DNA from: Candidatus Amesbacteria bacterium
GTDB lineage: Bacteria; Patescibacteriota; Microgenomatia; CAZETR01; Amesbacteraceae
Direction: 5' to 3'
Length of the DNA stretch: 5,224 nucleotides
NCBI GenBank assembly: GCA_030681075.1
Contig: JAUXUE010000105.1
Span: 1 to 5,224, forward strand
The position numbers and the translations under genes are program-made. Below the pieces are notes generated by a model, which saw only the letters and a list, made by a program, of their open reading frames with translations, was not told where the DNA came from and did no database searches. Below are positions 1-4,723 of the stretch, in pieces; position 1 is the stretch's first letter; each line of letters opens with the position of its first letter.

Positions 1-973
1 TGAAGCCCACGACCTTGGTAAAGAGAGATTGTTCTTTGGGAGCCGGTGTAGGAGCAGGGGTCTCCAGATCGAGATTATAGATCCGCATATCGGTTTTTGG
101 AGTGGGCTTGGTCATGATTCCAGTAGCCGTTGTCGGTGTGGGTTTCAAGTTTACAATTTGTTTGTAAGGAGTGGGTGTAGGTGTACGGACCGGAGTGGTA
201 GCACAGTTACAATCCTTGTTCTCCTTGCACTGCGGATTACGGCAGAAGCCACTGTAGCAAGTCAGGCCGGCATTGCAATTGGAATTTGAGCCACAAGTCC
301 CGCCACAGGAATTGGTCGCTCCAGGAGTGGGTGATGGGATGGGACTTGCCCCAAGCGGAGTCGCGGACGGAGTCGGAGTAGGCGTTGGAGTTGGTGATGC
401 GAGAGCAACAGCAACAGTCACAATACTTGCAGGAGATGCTGGGATAGCAGCGATATCAACAGCATCGGATTTGCGGGTGATCAGAGTTTGGAGAGCGTCA
501 AATTCCACCGTAAACGAACTTGATGTAGTGGTATTTACAGAAGCGACTGTTACAGGGGTAGCCGTACTGAAACCTTCAGTACTGATAAAAACACATGATA
601 CATCGACTTGATATTGAGTATTTACCAAGGTTACTGTTTTGACTGGACAAGACCAGCCATTGGAATTGAATTCCGGCTTAATTGTCAGAACCGGTAATAT
701 TGGATAATTTAATCTAAAAGCAAAAGTGGAAATAGGTACGCCGGCAGTATTGAGATTTATGGCATGGGTTACAGTCTGACCAGCTGAAATGACAGACAAG
801 GTTGGAGATAGAGATAGAGTCGCTGTTCCCGTCGATTCTGCTTTGGAAAATGGATTTTGACGGTTTTGTGCCAATTGAACAGCCAAGCCAAGTCCGGCGG
901 TCAGGACAAAGACCGAGATAATGGCAGTCAATTGCCTAAAATAAGGATGCTGGTTAGGATCCGGCAGAACCAT
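1..973 (-). CDS. Membrane-anchored exported protein with cohesin-like domain, Thr-Pro linkers and a Cys-rich module (5' part, runs off left edge)
   Basis: The frame is open for 324 codons from the ATG at 973 to the window edge, so the C-terminus is missing. Domains in order: a short polar N-terminus; a hydrophobic segment at about residues 15-35 (TAIISVFVLTAGLGLAV), which is a signal anchor or uncleaved signal peptide; a beta-rich region at about 50-190 starting TATLSLSPTLSVISAGQTV, which resembles the cohesin/carbohydrate-binding fold often seen in CPR surface proteins; a Pro-Thr/Ser linker at 193-217; a small module at 223-257 with eight cysteines (223, 227, 233, 239, 244, 249, 255, 257) that could form four disulfides; then further TP-rich linker to residue 324. 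Cys109 and Cys127 could pair inside the cohesin-like domain. The protein is expected outside the membrane, on the cell surface. Its ligand is unknown: cohesin resemblance does not imply a cellulosome. The ATG at 973 is chosen because the hydrophobic segment follows it at the usual distance and no better upstream ATG exists in frame. No Shine-Dalgarno sequence is visible. Export and architecture are well supported; the domain family is recognised by eye only. Confidence 0.85.
   Translation of the reverse strand, partial: MVLPDPNQHPYFRQLTAIISVFVLTAGLGLAVQLAQNRQNPFSKAESTGTATLSLSPTLSVISAGQTVTHAINLNTAGVPISTFAFRLNYPILPVLTIKPEFNSNGWSCPVKTVTLVNTQYQVDVSCVFISTEGFSTATPVTVASVNTTTSSSFTVEFDALQTLITRKSDAVDIAAIPASPASIVTVAVALASPTPTPTPTPSATPLGASPIPSPTPGATNSCGGTCGSNSNCNAGLTCYSGFCRNPQCKENKDCNCATTPVRTPTPTPYKQIVNLKPTPTTATGIMTKPTPKTDMRIYNLDLETPAPTPAPKEQSLFTKVVGF
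323..397 (-). repeat. Thr-Pro/Ser-Pro low-complexity linker repeat inside the exported protein
   Basis: Tandem ACTCCA/ACTCCG-like units on the minus strand encode a run of Thr-Pro and Ser-Pro dipeptides (residues 193-217) between the cohesin-like domain and the Cys-rich module. Such linkers keep surface domains apart and are often glycosylated in other bacteria; glycosylation here is only a possibility. Repeats of this kind are also prone to slippage and length variation. Confidence 0.8.
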
Positions 974-991
974 ACTATAATGGTATATATG
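971..991. promoter_or_regulatory. Divergent start region with a TATAAT -10 box, probably a leaderless promoter for the transposase-like gene
   Basis: The minus-strand start codon (973-971) and the plus-strand ATG (989-991) are only 15 bp apart. A perfect TATAAT lies at 976-981 on the plus strand. The ATG begins 8 nt after its last base, which is where transcription would be expected to start, so a leaderless mRNA is likely. No convincing -35 box is seen 16-18 bp upstream. On the minus strand, TATATA (989-984) lies 10 nt ahead of the other start codon and could serve as its -10 box, giving a leader of only a few bases. The two -10 elements nearly touch, so the two promoters would compete for polymerase. 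The positions are seen directly; their use as promoters is inferred. Confidence 0.5.
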
Positions 992-1504
992 CCAGCCAAG
1001 TTTCGCAATAAGGAATTTTCCATAGGAACTTATCACATTTTTCAGACGGGCAAGAGTGTCATATTTTCTGGTGACCCAGACTTCCAAAGATACTTAAGTA
1101 ACCTGCGGAGATTTGTTCCAGAAACTGATGCTAAACTACTGGCCTATTGCCTATTGCCTAATGCCTTAGATTTACTGGTCAGGCAATCCACCCCTCGGGC
1201 GATCACCAAATTAATGCGCAAGTTAACGACTGCCTACAGTATGTACAAGAAAGGCTCACCTTTTAGAGGTGTCTACAAAGCCAGGTTATTAGCAGGGGAT
1301 AGGGAGGCATTGGACGTCAGTAGTCAAATTCATCGCAGTCCTATGACCACGACAAACTTTGGCCCCTTGCAGATCCGCTCTACTTTCTCAAGCTATCTTT
1401 ATTCCAGTTATCACTTGTATCTAGAAAATATCTCTAATAGTTGGATAGATACACTCTATATATCTAGGTTGGTACCTGATTATAAGAGGTTTGTGGAGTC
1501 TTGA
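989..1504 (+). CDS. RAYT/IS200-like transposase family protein lacking the HUH motif and catalytic tyrosine
   Basis: The 171-residue product follows the layout of REP-associated tyrosine transposases (Y1/HUH family) from end to end. It opens MPAKFRNKEFSIGTYHIF, corresponding to the usual 'YHIYNRG' strand. It continues with LLAYCLLPNALDLLVRQ, then TKLMRKLTTAYSMYKK and FRGVYKARLLAGD (the usual 'FQGVYKA..V'), then SSQIHRSP, YSSYHLYL and SWIDT, and ends DYKRFVES like intact homologues. Active members read MPNHFHLL (the HUH motif) and RYIHLNP, which carries the nucleophilic tyrosine. Here these have become LPNALDLL and SQIHRSP, so both metal-binding histidines and the tyrosine are absent and single-strand DNA cleavage is not expected. 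The reading frame is intact, which suggests either recent decay or retention for another role such as DNA or RNA hairpin binding. The ATG at 989 is preferred over that at 980 because the family begins MPA-K/R and because of the promoter position. No flanking element ends were identified. Confidence 0.75.
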   Translation: MPAKFRNKEFSIGTYHIFQTGKSVIFSGDPDFQRYLSNLRRFVPETDAKLLAYCLLPNALDLLVRQSTPRAITKLMRKLTTAYSMYKKGSPFRGVYKARLLAGDREALDVSSQIHRSPMTTTNFGPLQIRSTFSSYLYSSYHLYLENISNSWIDTLYISRLVPDYKRFVES

Positions 1505-1529
1505 CAACATTCAAATATTCTAATATAAT
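1501..1529 (+). promoter_or_regulatory. Consensus sigma-70 promoter (TTGACA, 17 bp, TATAAT)
   Basis: TTGACA at 1501-1506 and TATAAT at 1524-1529 are both perfect hexamers with the optimal 17-bp spacer. Transcription would start near 1536, leaving a leader of about 14 nt before the ATG at 1550. The -35 box contains the TGA stop codon (1502-1504) of the upstream transposase-like gene. This is the best promoter in the window, yet the first gene it drives is broken; it may also contribute transcription to the hicBA-leuS-comEA cluster, since no terminator is visible in between. Confidence 0.8.
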
Positions 1530-1567
1530 CGAATATAGACTATAAATATATGAGAAAAATCGAATAT
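1515..1567. repeat. Three GAATAT motifs around the promoter, including an 11-bp direct repeat 31 bp apart; candidate operator
   Basis: AATCGAATATA occurs at 1527-1537, overlapping the -10 box, and again at 1558-1568, inside the first codons of the next gene. The copies are 31 bp apart, close to three helical turns. An inverted copy (ATATTC, 1515-1520) pairs with GAATAT at 1531-1536 across a 10-bp centre that includes the -10 box. This placement suits a repressor site, possibly for autoregulation by the winged-helix protein once encoded downstream. The region is very AT-rich, so chance similarity is a real alternative. Confidence 0.35.
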
Positions 1568-2027
1568 ATCTGGCGGGAGCTCTTAATTGATACTCTGGAA
1601 AAGCGTGAGCCGGTCTGAAGTAATAGACTACGAAAAGATCCTCTATCATTGGGCTAATCACCGTAATCTAGAAAAAGATGTTTATAAAGCCATACGTGTT
1701 AGTTTGCCAATACTGGAAATAGAGGGACGCTTGCCTGATGGGTCAATCCCTACGGGTTATTCGGCAGTTAGAGAAAGATTTGGTGAGCCACCGGCCGATT
1801 ATGACAAAGTTTATTGTTATCATACCGATCCTCCAAAAATAACAGCTAGATTTTCCAATGAAATAATCAAAGGCACGCCCAATTTATTTGTATTGCAAGC
1901 TGATCCATATTTGGGTGAGAAAATGTCACTAGCCCAAATCTTCGTCGATTTGTGGAATATGCACGATTGGTACGCCAAAGACTTTTGCCGGTTTATTAAA
2001 ATCAAGATTGAGGAAATAGTGTCATAA
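1550..2027 (+). pseudogene. Broken winged-helix-type protein gene: internal deletion plus frameshift
   Basis: From the ATG at 1550 the sequence reads MRKIEYIWRELLIDTLEKRE and then PV before a TGA at 1616-1618. The frame one base further on carries the rest, from about SRSEVIDYEKILYHWANHRN through IPTGYSAV, PPADYDKVYCY, TPNLFVLQADPYL, LAQIFVDLWNM and WYAKDF to the TAA at 2025-2027. Together they match the two ends of a protein that I recall from CPR (Microgenomates) genomes, in which about 40 residues forming a DNA-binding winged helix lie between the 'WRELL..EK' start and the 'LLYFWA' segment. Here those residues are absent and the ends are out of frame, as expected from a deletion whose length is not a multiple of three. 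Alternatives are translation of only the C-terminal part from TTG at 1587 (146 residues), a +1 shift at GTC-TGA giving a 158-residue product, or an assembly error. The function of the family is unknown to me. A consensus promoter remains upstream. Confidence 0.6.
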
Positions 2028-2042
2028 TTTTAGGACAATATA

Positions 2043-2057
2043 TGCTACAATATTTGC
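2043..2057 (+). promoter_or_regulatory. Extended -10 promoter of hicB, probably leaderless
   Basis: TGC-TACAAT (2043-2051) is an extended -10 element, and the hicB ATG begins 7 nt after its last base, so transcription would be expected to start at or next to the A of the start codon. There is no room for a Shine-Dalgarno sequence. No good -35 box lies upstream, as is tolerated with the TGN extension. A 7-bp direct repeat, ACAATAT, at 2035-2041 and 2047-2053 flanks and overlaps the -10 box and might bind the HicAB complex; that part is speculative. Confidence 0.55.
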
Positions 2058-2333
2058 ATGGATATCAAAGTTTTAGATTATCGGATTATAATTGAGCCTG
2101 AAAAATACAAAGATGGAGGGATTGTTTATGTGGCCCACTGTCCTACCTTGGGAATTTCCGATTATGGTGATTCGGTGGAAGAAGTGATGTTGAGCATCAA
2201 AGATGGCATTCAATTGGCCGTGGAATCTTTGGTGGCAGAAAAACTAGAAGTTCCTAGAGACGAAGTACAGGATCAGATTATCACTACTGCCAGAGTCAAT
2301 TTCCCTATGGGATTAAATATGGCGTTCGGATAG
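2058..2333 (+). CDS. hicB: HicB family antitoxin
   Basis: The 91-residue product has the HicB partial RNase H-like fold: strands at the N-terminus (VLDYRIIIEPE, then GGIVYVAHCPTLGISDYGDS) followed by the helix VEEVMLSIKDGIQLAVESL. This fold binds and blocks the HicA mRNA interferase, whose gene starts 3 bp downstream. Many HicB proteins carry a C-terminal ribbon-helix-helix or helix-turn-helix domain for autoregulation. Here only about 30 residues follow the core helix and none looks like such a domain, so either DNA binding needs another factor or this antitoxin does not repress its own promoter. The antitoxin-first order (hicBA) is the less common arrangement. The start is the only suitable ATG and sits next to an extended -10 box. 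Family assignment is strong because of the core motif and the adjacent hicA. An orphan HicB-like regulator is unlikely. Confidence 0.9.
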   Translation: MDIKVLDYRIIIEPEKYKDGGIVYVAHCPTLGISDYGDSVEEVMLSIKDGIQLAVESLVAEKLEVPRDEVQDQIITTARVNFPMGLNMAFG

Positions 2334-2336
2334 ACA

Positions 2337-2549
2337 ATGAGTAGACTGCCTACAAATATTAAAGGGCGGGATTTGATAAAAACTTTAGAGAAATTTGGAT
2401 TCGTACAAACAGGAGGAAAAGGTAGTCATATCAGATTAAAACATCCAGATGGTAGATGGACACAGGTAGCGGTTCATACCAAGCCTGTCCCCTTGGGAAC
2501 TCTCAGAGCGATATTGAGACAATCAAAATTACATATAGAAGATTTGTAA
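2337..2549 (+). CDS. hicA: HicA family mRNA interferase toxin
   Basis: The 70-residue product has the compact dsRBD-like HicA fold: helix GRDLIKTLEKFGF, the strand with the conserved GSH motif (GKGSHIRLKHPDG, catalytic His31), then the strand VAVHTKPVPLGTLRAILRQ leading into the last helix. Active HicA cleaves mRNA and tmRNA in the cytoplasm and stops growth until HicB neutralises it. The catalytic histidine and overall length are preserved, so the toxin is probably functional. It starts 3 bp after hicB and ends 5 bp before leuS, with no terminator, so it is almost certainly co-transcribed with both. No clear Shine-Dalgarno sequence precedes the ATG; translational coupling to hicB is likely. 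Confidence 0.93.
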   Translation: MSRLPTNIKGRDLIKTLEKFGFVQTGGKGSHIRLKHPDGRWTQVAVHTKPVPLGTLRAILRQSKLHIEDL

Positions 2550-2554
2550 AAACT

Positions 2555-4723
2555 ATGGCAAACTTTGATCACAAGGAAATAGAGGCTAAGTGGAGTAAGA
2601 TTTGGGATGATACAAATCTTTACAAAACGCCCGAGAAAATTGCTTCAAAAGGTAAAAAATATGTTCTCGGTATGTGGCCATATCCGTCTGGTGCAGGGTT
2701 ACATGTAGGTCATGTAGAGGTCTTTGCGGCGACAGATATTTATTCTCGGTATTTACGGATGAACGGCTATAGTGTCATCCATCCCATGGGTTGGGATTCT
2801 TTTGGATTGCCCGCCGAGAACTATGCCATAAAAACGGGGATTCATCCTTCAATCCAGACTCAAAAGAGTATTGTAGTCTTTAAAAACCAGATGGAACGGA
2901 TTGGTCTTGCTTATGACTGGGAACGCGAACTAAATGCTAGTGATCCAGAATATTACAAATGGACCCAGTGGATTTTTATTCAATTATTCAAAAAGGGTTT
3001 GGCTTACAAGGCGAAGGCTCCTGTCAATTGGTGTCCATCGTGTGAGACAGTTTTAGCCAACGAACAAGTGGTAGACGAGAAGTGTGAGCGTTGTGATAGT
3101 GTTGTTACTCAAAGATTGATGGAGCAATGGTTCTTTAAGATCACTGATTATGCCCAAAGATTACTTGATGGTCTCAACATCATTGATTGGCCCGCATCCA
3201 CCAAGGCTATGCAAAGGAATTGGATAGGCAGAAAAGAGGGCCATAAGATTAAATTTGATGATATCGAAGTTTTTACGACTAGAATTGATACCTTACATGG
3301 GGCTAGTTTTATCGCAATAGCTAACGATTCCCAAGAGGGTTTTGTTGGAAAATATGTGACCAATCCGGCCACGGGTAAGAAAATTCCAGTTTGGCGGGCA
3401 GATTATGTCTTAGATACTTATGGTACGGGGGCTGTCATGGGGGTTCCGGCTCATGATGAACGCGATCTGGCCTTCGCCAAAAAATACAATCTCGAAATTA
3501 TTCAAATGCAGCCTGATCCTACAATGGAAAAATATGGCCAAAAGAAGGTTCAATATCGTTTGCGCGATTGGCTCATAAGTCGACAAAGATATTGGGGGAC
3601 GCCAATCCCAATGGTTAATTGTGAGATTTGTGGTTGGCAACCTGTGCCTGAAGACCAATTGCCGGTCAAATTACCCACCGACGTTGATTTCAGGCCCACA
3701 GGGGAGTCTCCTATTACTAGATCAAAGACCTTTCAGAAAGGTGTAATTTGTCCAAAATGTGGTAAATCTGCCAAAAGGGAGGTAGATACTATGGATACAT
3801 TTGTCGATTCATCTTGGTATTTCCTACGTTTTTGTGATCCCACCAACCTGAATGCCATTTTTTCCAAAGATAAAGTAAAGGCCTGGACTCCGGTAGATTT
3901 ATATATAGGAGGAGACCACGCCACTACCCACTTGATCTTTGCCAGGTTTATCAATATGTTTTTATATGACATCAAATTAGTGTCTGTCCCCGAGCCGTTT
4001 GTCAAATTTTATAAAAATGGTCATGTTTTAGGTGAAGATAACCGAAAGATGAGTAAACGTTGGGGAAATATTGTTAACCCTTTGGAGATAGTCGATAAAT
4101 TTGGAGCCGACTCTCTGCGGTTGTATGAAATGTTTATGGGACCATTGGATATGGCTAAAGTTTGGAATACTAGTGGAGTAGAGGGGGTATATCGATTCTT
4201 AAATAGACTTTATCGAAAATTTGAGACCACATTTAACCTAGATGGTGACATAGGATCTCTTAATAAAATTACCAACCAACTAATTGGTCGAGTAACCAGG
4301 GATATAGAAAATATGACATTTAATACGGGAATTGCTGCCATGATGGAGACTTTCAATAAAATGTCAGATGCAACTGGAAATTGGAGATTGGCTTGGAGGC
4401 AATTTACTTTGGTATTAGCGCCCTTTGCTCCTTATCTTGCCGAAGAGATGTGGCAGAAATTAGGACATACCGACTCTGTTCACTCACAGAGGTGGCCCGA
4501 GTATGATCCTGCGATGGTTATCGATGAAAAAATTACAATGGTGGTACAGATTAATGGAAAGGTTAGAGAGAAGTTTGAATTGGACTCTGGAGAAGCGGGA
4601 GAAGACAAAATTAAGCAGTTAGCTCTAGAGAGTGCTAAAGTCCAAAACTATCTAAAAGGGGCTTCATATAGGACTATATTTGTACCATGCAAGCTGATAA
4701 ATTTTATAGTAAACACAAAATAG
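2555..4723 (+). CDS. leuS: Leucyl-tRNA synthetase with a shortened editing domain
   Basis: This class I synthetase charges tRNA-Leu with leucine in the cytoplasm. Visible landmarks, numbered from the ATG at 2555, are: HIGH motif HVGH (50-53); PMGWDSFGLPAENYAIKTGIHP (start 77); a zinc motif CPSC...CERC (160-180); a CP1 editing domain at about 225-334 with TTRIDT (241-246) and VPAHD (297-301); YRLRDWLISRQRYWG (334-348); a second zinc motif CEIC...CPKC (356-402); YIGGDHATTHLIFARF (450-465); KMSKR (498-502); and a C-terminal domain with VQINGKVREKFE and a closing VPCKLINFIV. The product is 722 residues, against roughly 800-860 for typical bacterial LeuRS. The shortfall is mainly in CP1: 55 residues separate the TTRxDT threonine (246) from the editing aspartate (301), against about 93 in E. 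coli, and the stretch to the RLRDW motif is also short. Thr241, Thr242, Thr246 and Asp301 remain, while the usual Pro of TTRPDT is Ile244. The frame extends upstream to 2456 inside hicA, but homology begins at 2555. The 3' end overlaps comEA by 37 bp. Confidence 0.97.
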   Translation: MANFDHKEIEAKWSKIWDDTNLYKTPEKIASKGKKYVLGMWPYPSGAGLHVGHVEVFAATDIYSRYLRMNGYSVIHPMGWDSFGLPAENYAIKTGIHPSIQTQKSIVVFKNQMERIGLAYDWERELNASDPEYYKWTQWIFIQLFKKGLAYKAKAPVNWCPSCETVLANEQVVDEKCERCDSVVTQRLMEQWFFKITDYAQRLLDGLNIIDWPASTKAMQRNWIGRKEGHKIKFDDIEVFTTRIDTLHGASFIAIANDSQEGFVGKYVTNPATGKKIPVWRADYVLDTYGTGAVMGVPAHDERDLAFAKKYNLEIIQMQPDPTMEKYGQKKVQYRLRDWLISRQRYWGTPIPMVNCEICGWQPVPEDQLPVKLPTDVDFRPTGESPITRSKTFQKGVICPKCGKSAKREVDTMDTFVDSSWYFLRFCDPTNLNAIFSKDKVKAWTPVDLYIGGDHATTHLIFARFINMFLYDIKLVSVPEPFVKFYKNGHVLGEDNRKMSKRWGNIVNPLEIVDKFGADSLRLYEMFMGPLDMAKVWNTSGVEGVYRFLNRLYRKFETTFNLDGDIGSLNKITNQLIGRVTRDIENMTFNTGIAAMMETFNKMSDATGNWRLAWRQFTLVLAPFAPYLAEEMWQKLGHTDSVHSQRWPEYDPAMVIDEKITMVVQINGKVREKFELDSGEAGEDKIKQLALESAKVQNYLKGASYRTIFVPCKLINFIVNTK

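Noticed and set aside
29..611. Two plus-strand open frames (29-289 and 273-611)
   Set aside because: They lie opposite the continuous minus-strand exported-protein frame; their Gly/Val-rich stretches are the reverse of the Thr-Pro repeats and show no domain.
857..988. N-terminal extension of the transposase-like gene back to 857
   Set aside because: The extra residues match nothing in the family, overlap the minus-strand signal anchor, and the family start MPA-K/R lies at 989 next to a -10 box.
1616..1618. TGA read as glycine, as in Gracilibacteria
   Set aside because: Reading through gives a short meaningless tail, while the homologous sequence continues in the other frame. The transposase-like gene also ends properly at a TGA.
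1505..2057. Terminator after the transposase-like gene or before hicB
   Set aside because: No GC-rich stem followed by a T-run could be found; the inverted GAATAT motif has a short AT-only stem around a promoter.
2456..2554. LeuRS start at 2456
   Set aside because: This part is the hicA coding region in another frame; LeuRS homology begins with MANFDHKEIEAKW at 2555.
1464..4005. Minus-strand open frames at 1464-1661, 1820-2005, 3148-3372, 3410-3658 and 3733-4005
   Set aside because: All lie opposite genes with clear homology or domain structure, and none has a recognisable domain or start context.
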